Assembly: GCA_963513935.1 (NCBI GenBank) | Contig: OY740768.1 | Location: forward strand, 61,186,004 to 61,250,003 | Direction: 5' to 3' | Source: Aphrophora alni | Lineage: Eukaryota > Arthropoda > Insecta > Hemiptera > Aphrophoridae | Length of the DNA: 64,000 nucleotides | In this document: one piece after another, positions 14,401 to 27,848 of the stretch | Numbering within the stretch: position 1 is the stretch's first letter | How the letters are laid out: each line of letters begins with the position of its first letter | Translations under genes and position numbers: made by a program | The notes under the pieces: model-generated | Seen by the model: only the letters and a program-made list of their open reading frames with translations | Told to the model about the DNA's origin: nothing | Database searches by the model: none

Positions 14401-17400
14401 AGCAATAAAAGTATTTATCATAAAACAAATTAGTCATGGCTTATTGTGTTGTCAGAATTCAACAAGAAATAGTATTAAGAACACATGAAATCGGGTTTTT
14501 CACAATTGTAAGGCAGGACAACTCCAGGGGGCGTGGTTTCAGGAGAATTCACCATGCGCGTAAATGTAGGCGTTGGCATCGTCTTCTCCGCGGTTGTTTC
14601 CCCCCTACACACACCTATGCCTATGTTCCTTGTCTAGTATAAGTGATTTGTATCATTATATTATGTTACGTATATTATACATCAAACATGAAAAATTAAA
14701 CACTACAAAGCTTTTTTACAGATTCCCCTCTGTCTAGTCTTTTGACACATTTAACCGGGTCTCAAACGAAACCAACACACGCTTCCAAGAAAACTGAAAA
14801 GAAATGTTATATTTTCCATAATGTAGGCTATACTAAATTGATTCGTGGAAAAAAAGCAGCCCATCAAACGTTTTTGTCTGTGTATGTCTGCTATACCGAC
14901 GGGTGACAATGCCACGGTGTTTTTATGCCGCCGACAATGGGATACCGCTATCAGTAAACGAAACCAACACACGCTTCCAAGAAAACTGAAAAGAAATGTT
15001 ATATTTTCCATAATGTAGGCTATACTAAATTGATTCGTGGAAAAAAAGCGGCCCATCAAACGTTTTTGTCTGTGTATGTCTGCTATACTGACGGGTGACA
15101 ATGCCACGGTGTTTTTATGCCGCCGACAATGGGATACCGCTATCAGTAAAAAAATTTATCAGTGTAAATTTTTATTCTTACAAGTTTTTAACTCAATATG
15201 ATATTATTATTATACATTTGTAACCAATAAAACAACTATTTTCAATTTTTTTTTTCTTACTCCTTGACAACAATTTTCTTGTAAATACTTACTAACCAGC
15301 TGGTGGCTATTTGGGACGTTCAGGAATGGCCGCACTCATCAACAGGTTAACCATTATATTTTAAGTCTTTTTTCTTTTTTTTTTTCCTTCCAAACATCTT
15401 TTACAACAGCCTAATGGCCAATGTTTTGGTTTTATATTGATAATTTACAAATCATTAGAGAGAGATGGCCATTATAATGTTTTGTTAAACGTGAGAAAAA
15501 ATGTATACAACTCGCTAAAGTTACCCCCAAATTTTGAGATATTTAAAAATAAAAAATAAAAGAACTGAGTTATGGTCAAAATGTACTCACGTGCCAAATT
15601 TGATTAAAATCGGACTACACATTGGACATTGGAGTTGCAGAGTACTGCACAGATGACAGACGCCATTGCAAAAACCACTTTGTGGATACAGGGAATGTGA
15701 AAACTAGTATTTCCGCAACAACTTGACATAAATATTTTAACCCATCACACGTCTTGTTCTGCAGTACATAGGTTAACATGTTAAAAAAAAGTAAATACGT
15801 AGTCAAACATGTACAATTATAGTACAAACATTGTCAATGTACTGTAAATTATATAAGTTACTATTATTTCAAAAAAATAAGCATATATTCACTGAATAAA
15901 ACTAACCTATTACACGGTGGGGCAGGCACCATGATGTACCACCATCATATAATTTGTTAAGGTAACATCCACAATGTAAAATAAATTATATACAGGTCGT
16001 GAGGCGAGTGATTTAACTCTCGATGAGCATAGTAGGGGAAGTGGCAGTTTGGGGAGAAAGATTCCTCTCTCCCAGAGTTGGTGGCTACTGATGTACTAGC
16101 CACTCCACCTAACATCAGTCGTTTGCTATAGAGTCTATATAGTTAAATGTACAATATTCCACTGACATTCTATCATTATACTGCTTTAAAGACAAATATC
16201 AAAGCCGTTTTAAGTTTATAGAAAGAGGTCATTCTAAAGATTCATTTTCATGTAAAAGCACAATATGATAGTTATTTTTTTAATACAATTAATTCTTTAA
16301 TAAACACCCACGTTTTTCGCAGATAACGTTTGTATAAACTCTTTTAATTTTATGGACTATTTTTTTCTAGATATATTTATACAGTAATAATAAACTGGGA
16401 ATATATTATGTTTATTACAGAGTTTGCTATTTATATTTCTTAGTACTGATTAGTAAGACTACAATTTACAACACTTTTGCAAAACTTCTTCAAGTGAAAC
16501 TTAATTTTTTTGGTAATATTCACGGAAGATTACAAAAATTTATGCTTAATAAAATTAATATTTTTTAGAACATTAATTTTAAGGCAAGATTTTAAGACAC
16601 TAGGTAAAGCAGTAATAATAAGTGATTGCAATATAAAATAAAACAAAGATTAAATAGATTCATTTGAATATAGTGGTATTTATAAAATTAGCTGTTTAGA
16701 TATAATTGTGAATATGTTGGTGAGATTGGTAGGTCTATTGAAACTAAGGTTAATTTAAGGAACTAGTACATTGTTAAAAGTGTGGTAAAACTGAATCAAT
16801 TTTGCTAACAATTTATTAGAATCAGGCCATAGTTTTGATCCAATTGATAATGTCAAAGTGTTACATGTTGAAAAAAAAAACAAACAGAAAATTAAATAAT
16901 TTACAAGTTTTGGAAATGAATAGATCTATTAAAAAAAACATACTTTGAATGTTAATGAACAAGTGATTTTTAATCAGTCCCCTCAACTAAAACCTATTAT
17001 AGATTGTACACTCTGCTAGGTCATTCCTCTCTCAGGTTTTTTCCCCCAGGTTATTGTCCTTACTGTAACCAACCCATCCCTCCTCAGTCTTGTGATATCA
17101 TATAAGTAACATTTTATTAAATTATGTTCTTAGTTGTCTCAAGATGTTTAACAATGAAACAGCTGTCACAAATAAAGTTTGTTTTATGTGAAATTTGTTT
17201 AAAGTTATTTTTACCTTAATTAACATACAGTCAGCGTTAATAGAAGAAGTTTTGGAAAGAACACATTGTTTTGAAAATTAAAATTTTGTTAAGTATGACT
17301 ATATATGTAAATTATTTCTTTAATTTAATTAAAATTAACAGAAAATTAATTTATTGTCACAGAACAAACTTCAGGAACTAATTTGAAAACAATATACTGT

Positions 17401-18452
17401 TAAATAATTTATTAATTTTTAATTTTATTCGTTATTTCAGGGGCAAAAGTAATTTTGGCTTGTAGGAATGTGAAGGGAGGAGATCAAGCTGTTCAAGAAA
17501 TAGTTAAGAAAACTGGAAACACTAATGTGAGGTGTGAACAATTAGATTTGGCAGACTTAAAGAGCATTGTAAATTTTGCTGATATATTCAAAGAGAAAGG
17601 TAAACATTATGAATAAAAATAGTATTTTAAAGCGAAAATCAAGGTATGTTAGTTTAGGGTTGCTTCAAAAGATCAAAGGATGCTCATGACATTGATGTAG
17701 TTGTGTACCAAGCCTATATAACACTCTTCACAGAGTTCAATAACTTAATATTAGACTGTATTCATTGCACAGAAAGTTTAATATTTTGTATAGTATCAAG
17801 TAGACCTCAATATGATATTTTGTGCACTTTTCGTAAGGGTGTTATGATATTTGGATTCTTATCACATAAGGAAATTTTGATAATATAATATTATTATTGA
17901 GTTTGGTTATTATCTTAATTATGGTTCTCCACTCACAGATCTTACTTAATTTTTATTTTTTTCACACATGGATGTAATAGTCAATAATCATTTAAATAGA
18001 AATTAGACAAACGTGCACAGGCTTTCCATAAATATAAAATATATATGAATGCGTATGTTTATAAATTTGGCAGAATCCATATTTTTATCTATACTGGGCC
18101 GAGGTTTCATATTCAAAACCTAATAAATATTAGACTGTATAATAATTTAAATAGGTTTTGATAATTTAATAATTTTATTGAATTTTATGTAATGTTTCAT
18201 TAAACTGATATACATGATAACTGGCTTTAGTGTCTGTGTTTGATGTAAATGTTTATAGCTTTTAATTTTTTCTTTATTTATTAGCAAACCGTGTACAATA
18301 AAAATTCTAGTTATTGTGATTTCTTTTATAGAAAATCAAACGTTCATTGATCCTACCAATAACATTTGGTGGTATTTTTACTTTAATTTGTACAACAAAT
18401 CAAATTAATTTGGTATATATTTCAATATTTATTTATTTGCTGAGAAAATATG

Positions 18453-18500
<48 letters not shown>

Positions 18501-21500
18501 TATATTTTGATTCATATATCCCTAGATTGAAATTTTAAAAATGATAGCTAAAATAATTAATAAAGTTTTCTGAGTTTTGATGCTCGTCTTACGTTTGGGT
18601 GATCTTGAGGGAACAAATTGCAATGATAACATCATTCTCCCTACCCATTGTCATGTGCCTTTGTTAGTCTCTTTGCTAGTCAGCCCATCATGAGTCTCAT
18701 TTAGGAACAGAAGTTTGCATTGTTAGAATGTTACTTTGCAGTAAAATTTTACGACTGTTATTTGCAGACAAATTCTCTGATACTCCAATTCCAGGGAAAT
18801 CAACAGTGTACAATTTTGTGAAACGTTTTCATATCACAGATCACAGGTAGTTTTAATGATAGGCCTAAAAACCGTCAGTCCATAATTCTTAACACTGAGT
18901 TTACAGAGTGTGTTCAATAAACTCTGTTGCGATCAGGTAAAACAATTTGGCAATGGTTTCAGCAAACAGAAGCATCTTATTCAACCTGTCAAAGAGCCAC
19001 TAAGTTTTGGAGATTGTGGCCATATTGAGTTCTGGTAATCCAAGAGTTATATCTCATTGTGAATAGTCTATTGTGATTGGTTTAACAATATTCATAACCT
19101 ATATATAAGCTATTCATAACAGTAGGACTAATCAACTCGACAATAAGTTTTTATTGATTATCCCTGGTTTTATTTAAATGGGTACTTTAACATCCAGAAC
19201 ACTCGCATTTTAGCTGCCATTAATCCTCACACATTGTATGAGATTCCACTTCACCCAACAAAAGTTGTAATATGGCGTGCCATATCTAGGCAAACTGTTG
19301 AATCGTTTTTGTCTGTTGACATGACAGTTTGTTCCATTGTTTATACATAAATCATACAACAATTTGTAGCTATGCTTAAAGTTAATGAATGATATTGGTA
19401 GTTTTAAAAAGATTGTAACAATTCAAAAATGAGATGAAGTTACTTTTAATGTTAATAATTTGTTAATTTGCTCGACTATAGGGCGCCAGGTTTGCTTTAG
19501 CATACCAATTTAGAAAAAGAAAAGAAATGAATTTAAATATTTAAAAGAAAGAAAAAATCTCTTTGGGGTCGCAAGTTCTTTTTACAGTGTACTTACAGTG
19601 GATTTTGGTTATAAATGAGAACACTTTAGCTGAAATGTTACAAAGAAAACATTTATTAAACATTCAAAGAAACATCCTACAAATTATTATCAACAACAAA
19701 AAAATCATATTATAAATACTAGTTATCCTCTTTAGTTTCAATAACAAATTATGAATTTATATTTCCTTTATTTCTTTCTTTCAAATTAATTAATTTTATC
19801 TTTAAAAATGCTTTTACCAATAAAATTGTTGCAACAGGAATTTAATCTATGAAATTTTTTAGTAGTAACTTTGTAGCTCTAAAAGAAAAATGAAAAGATT
19901 CTATTTTCATTAATTAAAAGTTTCATTTTACTAGTATCTCTTCTAGTAATGATCTACTAAATTTTCTTTAAATAGATAAACATTTACAAAAAATTAATTT
20001 AAACATAATACAGGTTATTAATCAAACAGATAATATACAGCGTCTATACCACAACGCCGATTTAAATAAAAAACATTGTCTGAGTCCGAATGGAAAACTG
20101 ATGTCATACAAGATGAAGTTCTACGGCTTGTAGAGGATTCTCCCTCGTTCAGAAGTTGTTTTCTCCAGTTGTTGAGAATATTCATAACTTGCGTACATAA
20201 ATTATTGTCTTTTATGTTCCCACGTTATTGTCATTGAAACACGCTCTTTATAGATTTTTTAAAACACTTTCGATCTCTATTTGAGACAAAAAATCAAATG
20301 TACATTGTTCTAATAGAACCTAGAAACTCTTTCTACGATCTTATCTCTCCAAACACTAGACTTCGACTTTGAAAAACACAACTTGTCCATTTTGAGCGGT
20401 TAACTCTAACTCCACAAAACACATCCAGTCCCTTCAAGCTCTGGACTTAGACTTTTTAGAATACAACCTGTCACTCCTAACGCTGGACTTAGACTGCTGT
20501 AGCCATGAGGCAAATTCTTACTTCCGAAAGCGTTCTTTCCGGTTACTGTTCCCACGTTTTACCGCACTGCCGTAAAAATACAAATAATTTACATAACAAA
20601 ACAAACAAACTAAATTACATTAAAATTAAACATGATTATTTATACTATTGTCTTGAAAATCCATTTTTCTTTTATTAATGACGTTACTAAATTCATTATT
20701 ATTATTTGAATTTATTATCTCTTTGGCTTAACCGCGTCTTTTAAATGAGTCTATTTTAAAATCTGACTTTTCACATTGTCACAAAACCCCACAAGGTTTG
20801 TATTTCAATACAGGTATTGGAATACAAAGCTTTTATATATATATATTTCAAATCGAAAAAAAATATTAATGGATGTTCAAGACATTTCATTTCAGAAGCT
20901 AAGGACCTCATGAAAGAAAATAAGTATCCCTAGTATACTTAATTTTAAGAAAGATTCTCTTTTTACATAAAAAAAATTAAAATCTATTTGCTAAAATCCT
21001 ATTTCATTATTTTAATTTGTTAGCGTTATCATAACTCATTTGTAAAAAGAAAAAATATTATACGAATCAATTAGTGCTAAGTCTTATCTCTATTTATACA
21101 ATAAAACCCATCATCAGTTTCCTTTCCAACCTTGTTGGCTGAAACTTTCCATCAACATTTTTTGTTGACAGGATCCCGTCACTCAAAGCTTATCTCCCAG
21201 ACAGCCGTCTATATACTTTTCTTGTCTCATCCTCTTTGCCAAGACGACATTTCTACATCCTTTGAAAATCTACCTTTGACTCTAGATATTCATCTGAATC
21301 ATTTTTTAATTAAACACAATTACAATTTAAAACCTCTCATTTTCAATTAACATTTTTACGAAAATTATTTACTTATTACTCAACATTACTTCAATTCACT
21401 TTAAAACTTTTCAATTCAGACTTTACATTATTATTTATTTTAGTTTAAATCCAATAACTATTTATTCTTACTTAAAATCTCAATTCTCCTTTGTCTTGCT

Positions 21501-24500
21501 GGGATAACATGTTAACTACTGATTCTACAATTACCAAAAACTCTTTTCTTCAACTAAAATTCAAAAATATAATATCATCATCATCAAAAAAAATAAAATT
21601 ACTTACAAAACTCATCTATTTATCTAAAAATTACCTCTTTACAATTGTATTGTCTCTCAGTATCCTATCTTAAAATTATTTCCATCTTATCTTTCATATT
21701 TTAATAATTCAAGTTGCATTAATCCCCAAACAAATTCTTCATAATAAAAAAAAAACTCCTTATTATTTACCTATATATTATTTCATAAATAATCTCCTTA
21801 TTTCAACGTAGCTTCCTTCAAAAATCATAATAATCGCCGTATTTCGTAGAATTCCTTAAATCTCCTCTTGTTTCATTAAAATCGTCGCATATTTCCTTTA
21901 TTTCATTAAAATCGTCGTATATTTCCTTTATTTCATCGCAGTACTCAAAAAACCTCTTAAAAACTAAAAATTTACCATTAATGCAACCTAACTACCTTTT
22001 TTATAAAAGTTTCTTAACAGAACAACTTCATTTTAAATACCACTTTACTCAACAATTCTGTAAAGTCATCATCTTCATATAAAACTCAAAAATCTCTCAT
22101 TTAAACTACTTCTTATTAAAATCTTCTTAATCATCTATTACTTGTATACAAAAACTTCAAAAAATAAAAAAATTATCATTGCTTTCCCAGCTAACACCTT
22201 ATTTCCTCAAAATCTTTAGACACCTTTATCAAATAACTTCTCACAATCATCTATTGTTTTAAATTCAAACCTTATTTATTAAAAAATCGTTAATTATTTA
22301 TTTCATTTATAAATCTCATCAAAATCTCTCTTATCATTATTAATTTATTATTCCTTCCTTTAAAAAACAAAAACTTAACCTCCTTTACTCATCATTTAAC
22401 ATCAAAAAAACTTAAAAACTTTATTATTATCTGTCTTGGCAAAACTCACATAAATTCTCAAACTTTACACAACTATTCTTCATATTTTCAAACCATAAAT
22501 CACTTAAAACTAACAATTTTTTATCATTTTATTATTAAATAATTCTTAATATTTATAAACATCAAACATACAACTTATCTTTTCTACAATTCAACATCTA
22601 ATTACCTATCCTAATCAGCTAATCAACTTTTTTACAATTTTATAGAACTTTTAACTTTATTCCATAAAAACTCTCCTTTTGTCACGTCCGGTTTATTCTT
22701 ACATATACAGATCGATCACTTCTATATATCCTACAATTTGTTTTCAATCAACATCTGTCTAAAATTTATTACATGAAGTTTTTTTTTTTTTTTTTATGTA
22801 ATAATGTCACACTTACTTATGCATTTTTCTTCCTAACCTCTCCTACATAGGTTCTTCTAACCGTCTACTTTATACCGTGCATACTTCTAATTGCTCTTTA
22901 GACTCTTACACAGAGTAACATGTTGTGACGTTGAAATGTGCAGTGGTTGAATGCAATATCCCTACTTGATTCAAGATAAAACCCAAAACACATCCCTATT
23001 TCACAACACGCCCTCTTATGCAGTCTCAGAATGCCTTATTCTTACGAATAAAACATTCTATTTTGACTACACAAACGCCTACCTCCTCCCAAAATGTTCA
23101 TGTACTCCTTAAATGCATCTACACGAAGAAAATTTTAAAATTCATAAAAAAGTTTCATTAAAATCGTTTCATCCGAAGTTGAAATAATGTTTATTTTTTT
23201 ACCAAGTTTATTACTGGCATCGTCGATTTTCTGTTTATGTAATCCTTTCTAGATGTTATTATTCAAATTCAAAAAGAAAATTTTATTTTTAAAACTTATT
23301 CTAAGTTTTTTACTTAGAAACTTTACTTTTAATTCTATTAAAGTTATTTAAGTAATCTACTTTCGTTCTTATTTACTTTATTTAAAACCAATTTTCCTTT
23401 ATTTAAGTAGTTTTTTATTTGAAAACGCAAGTTAATTTTCGATTATACGTCAAAAGTTTTTTATTTTCAGAACAATAATTCTGTCACACGCTGTATCTCG
23501 TCTTAATGTCATGCAAAGGAATTCTAGGCCTGGTTTAAGCATAAACAAGTCCCCTCGATATGAGACAATCCTTATCTGTCTACTGATAAGACATGAAACC
23601 CTTCTGGTTCCAATACGATCTGCAAATGAATCTCAACTCTCTCTCGTCACATTTTATTGAATATTTAATATTGAATCTACCTATTTAATATTAAATACCA
23701 TTTCTTCAACGTTACTCTGAATCCTCGCTTCGAACTAATCTGCTTTATCTTAACACGTAAAGTCAATATTTATCTTAGTATAAACATACAGAGTTGTTTA
23801 CTAACAATCTTGCAGCTCCAATGATCCTCTCATCTAGCTAATCTGTTTTCGTCACGTTTTCTAAATATTAAGATCTTAATAAACATATAAAGTTGTTTAA
23901 TGCTATAATCCAGCGTCTTTACTTTACAAATACCTAAACGTTTTCTAAAACTAAACTCTTAATATTTTACGCTTGGCTAATAATTATTTTCTATATTTTT
24001 GTCTTAGCTTACAAAATTTATCAGTACACACAAATTATTAGTATTCATAACTCTTAATTATCTATTTTCAAACTTAAACTTACTTATTAACAAAATCTTA
24101 ACTACTTTTTATTAATTATTTTAAAAATCAAGTCCGTGTGTTTATAAAATGTCCTTACATTTATTTATTCATTCCAAATTTCAATTGATTACAACTCAAT
24201 TATAAATTATATATTTTTTACGATGGTTCCCCGATTGGTGAAACATTTTGTAAAATATAACCTGCTTTCTTAACATAATTGCAACGTTAAATACTTCTGT
24301 CCACATGGACAGTTTGTCTAGCCTATTCATCACAACAGACCCTTTCCTAACAAAAGATCCCACTTTGTTATTGTCTCGGAGTATTGACAAAATACCTTTC
24401 TCTTTCTCTCTTTCAAACATATCATCACCCCTCCTTCTCTCAAACATCCTAGAATCTAATGACCTAATTTCAACATCTGCTCGTTTAGGAATTCTAACCC

Positions 24501-27500
24501 CACCATTCTTATACACTAGTACAAAACCTTCTTTTACTATTTCTACATTTTTACTTTCAAGATTATATTTAAAGTTACTTTTTTCACAAAAACTTTTAAT
24601 TTCTTGTTCTTGTATTCTAAAAATATTTCTAAATTCTAACATCGCATATTTTTCAAAATCTACAATCCTATGGTAAACTCGTTTTTTAAGATAAACAGCT
24701 GATTCCTTTATTATTAGATTATTTACTTTTACTTTGTTTTTCAAATTACTTATACCTATTCCAACCCCACTAGACATATTAATTTCAACATTATTTGCTG
24801 TTTCTGGATATACCTTGTTACCTAACCCATTATTCATCTTTTTAGCAATTTCTTGAACACAGTCATTTACACAATTATCCTCTATTATTATCAAATCATT
24901 TGACATGTTATTTATTTCATTAAAACTGTTAATTTCAATTTCAGCTATTGCTTGATTTAAATTATTATCTAAATTATTAATATTTTCTACTAAAACACCT
25001 TCTACACTATTAATCTGTTCAAATTCTACTTTTTTCTCACAATAGCTTACTTCAATTTCTACTTTATTATTAGTTTCCATTACATTAATTTCCATTTGTT
25101 TAATTTCCAATTTAAGATTCTGTTCTAATTTTACATAATTTGGTTTTAATTCAACCCTCATTTCTTCAAATTTTTTACACATTGCTTCTTTTAAGTTTAA
25201 ATTATCTTGTCTTAGCTCTAATCTACTCTGTTTCAAGTCATTGTTTATTTTATCCAATTTAACATTATTTTGTTCAAGTCTAATATTAAAAACCTCCAGT
25301 TTAGCATTGATTTCTATCTTGTTTTGATCAAACTTGTTACTTATTTCTTTTAATTCTAAACTACCTTGATCAATTTTATTGTTTAAAACTACATTATTTT
25401 GTTTTGTTTCTAAGCTATTTTGTTCCATTTTTTCCATCATTACTTTTAACATACTCTTAATCTCTAAATCCTGATCATTATTTTCCCCACTCTTACCTAC
25501 CCTAACCTCTTCGATTACTCTAACCTGTTCAGCCCTTAGATTATTATTATTATTATTAGTACCCTCCATTTTCTTTAAATTTTGATCTTCTTTTACCAAA
25601 TTACTATTATTATTTACTGAATCACTTAAAACTTTATTTATTCCATCAAAATCATTAACCCCACCATTCTTCTTAACTTTTAAATTTTCAGTATTATCTA
25701 CCTCATTGTTTGCTTTATTATTATTACTATCTAAATCTACATTTTGATCTAAAATACTTTGTCCCTGTTGATAAAACAATTCATTACTACTATTACTTTG
25801 TGTTGTTATAGAATTTTGATTTCCTAACCCTACCTGTTCATCATTATTATTAACATTTACAATTTCTGACTCCTTTTTTACCTTACTATATTTAACACAA
25901 AACATTTTAAAAAAGAATCTTTCTTATTATGATAGAGAGAGTCCTTACCTTGATTTTAAGAGTTCTCATTGCCAAAATCACTGTACTTTCGACTAAAAAG
26001 GCCCACAGTTGCGGCGACATTTGTAACAATTCAAAAATGAGATGAAGTTACTTTTAATGTTAATAATTTGTTAATTTGCTCGACTATAGGGCGCCAGGTT
26101 TGCTTTAGCATACCAATTTAGAAAAAGAAAAGAAATGAATTTAAATATTTAAAAGAAAGAAAAAATCTCTTTGGGGTCGCAAGTTCTTTTTACAGTGTAC
26201 TTACAGTGGATTTTGGTTATAAATGAGAACACTTTAGCTGAAATGTTACAAAGAAAACATTTATTAAACATTCAAAGAAACATCCTACAAATTATTATCA
26301 ACAACAAAAAAATCATATTATAAATACTAGTTATCCTCTTTAGTTTCAATAACAAATTATGAATTTATATTTCCTTTATTTCTTTCTTTCAAATTAATTA
26401 ATTTTATCTTTAAAAATGCTTTTACCAATAAAATTGTTGCAACAGGAATTTAATCTATGAAATTTTTTAGTAGTAACTTTGTAGCTCTAAAAGAAAAATG
26501 AAAAGATTCTATTTTCATTAATTAAAAGTTTCATTTTACTAGTATCTCTTCTAGTAATGATCTACTAAATTTTCTTTAAATAGATAAACATTTACAAAAA
26601 ATTAATTTAAACATAATACAGGTTATTAATCAAACAGATAATATACAGCGTCTATACCACAACGCCGATTTAAATAAAAAACATTGTCTGAGTCCGAATG
26701 GAAAACTGATGTCATACAAGATGAAGTTCTACGGCTTGTAGAGGATTCTCCCTCGTTCAGAAGTTGTTTTCTCCAGTTGTTGAGAATATTCATAACTTGC
26801 GTACATAAATTATTGTCTTTTATGTTCCCACGTTATTGTCATTGAAACACGCTCTTTATAGATTTTTTAAAACACTTTCGATCTCTATTTGAGACAAAAA
26901 ATCAAATGTACATTGTTCTAATAGAACCTAGAAACTCTTTCTACGATCTTATCTCTCCAAACACTAGACTTCGACTTTGAAAAACACAACTTGTCCATTT
27001 TGAGCGGTTAACTCTAACTCCACAAAACACATCCAGTCCCTTCAAGCTCTGGACTTAGACTTTTTAGAATACAACCTGTCACTCCTAACGCTGGACTTAG
27101 ACTGCTGTAGCCATGAGGCAAATTCTTACTTCCGAAAGCGTTCTTTCCGGTTACTGTTCCCACGTTTTACCGCACTGCCGTAAAAATACAAATAATTTAC
27201 ATAACAAAACAAACAAACTAAATTACATTAAAATTAAACATGATTATTTATACTATTGTCTTGAAAATCCATTTTTCTTTTATTAATGACGTTACTAAAT
27301 TCATTATTATTATTTGAATTTATTATCTCTTTGGCTTAACCGCGTCTTTTAAATGAGTCTATTTTAAAATCTGACTTTTCACATTGTCACAAGATGATAT
27401 GACCTGTCTTATCTTTACTGAAACAGTGACAATGTTTCATGAGTTCTTCAACTATCGATTAATCTCGAAAAATATGTAGTCATCACGTCTGCCAGATCTG

Positions 27501-27801
27501 ACTCTTCTTGGTTTTTTTTTCTTTGGGGTTAACTTAAGGAGATTATATCATAATAATCCTAGAATGCTGAAAGATTAACAAAAAAACATAAATATGCTGG
27601 AAGGAGCACTCTGGCCAATGTTCTGAAACAAGTGTTGTCGAGTGGATTGTAACAAAATGGAGAACAATTAAGCCATCTTTTATAGAAGTAACTTAAAAAC
27701 TATATTATGAAATGTACATATATATTACAACTACAAATATATACATATATATATATATATGTGTATATATTTGTATATGTATATATTACAAATGTACATA
27801 A

Positions 27802-27848
<47 letters not shown>

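Larger units (their letters stand above)
19414..27391 (-). mobile_element. Young non-autonomous LTR retroelement (~8 kb)
   Basis: Two direct LTRs of 1370 bp (19414-20783 and 26022-27391) enclose 5.2 kb. I saw no difference between them by eye, so insertion is recent. The target duplication AGAT (19410-19413, 27392-27395) fits Gypsy-type integration. The only large ORF (569 codons, minus strand) begins 116 bp from the right LTR, the gag position, so the element reads right to left. No protease, reverse transcriptase, RNase H or integrase motif is visible, so it would need pol in trans. It resembles a LARD-type derivative that keeps a gag-like gene. Confidence 0.9.

Noticed and set aside
18347..18538. 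Open frame of repeated Tyr-Ile
   Set aside because: Translation of an (AT)n microsatellite.
19481..19500. CGACTATAGGGCGCC in the LTR, which recalls a phage T7 promoter or cloning-vector end
   Set aside because: The full T7 core is not present, and the motif lies in both LTRs and partly in a diverged relative, so it belongs to the element, not to vector contamination.
24305..24676. 123-codon plus-strand open frame inside the LTR element
   Set aside because: Shadow of the 569-codon minus-strand ORF; Ser/Leu-rich composition is the complement of its codons.
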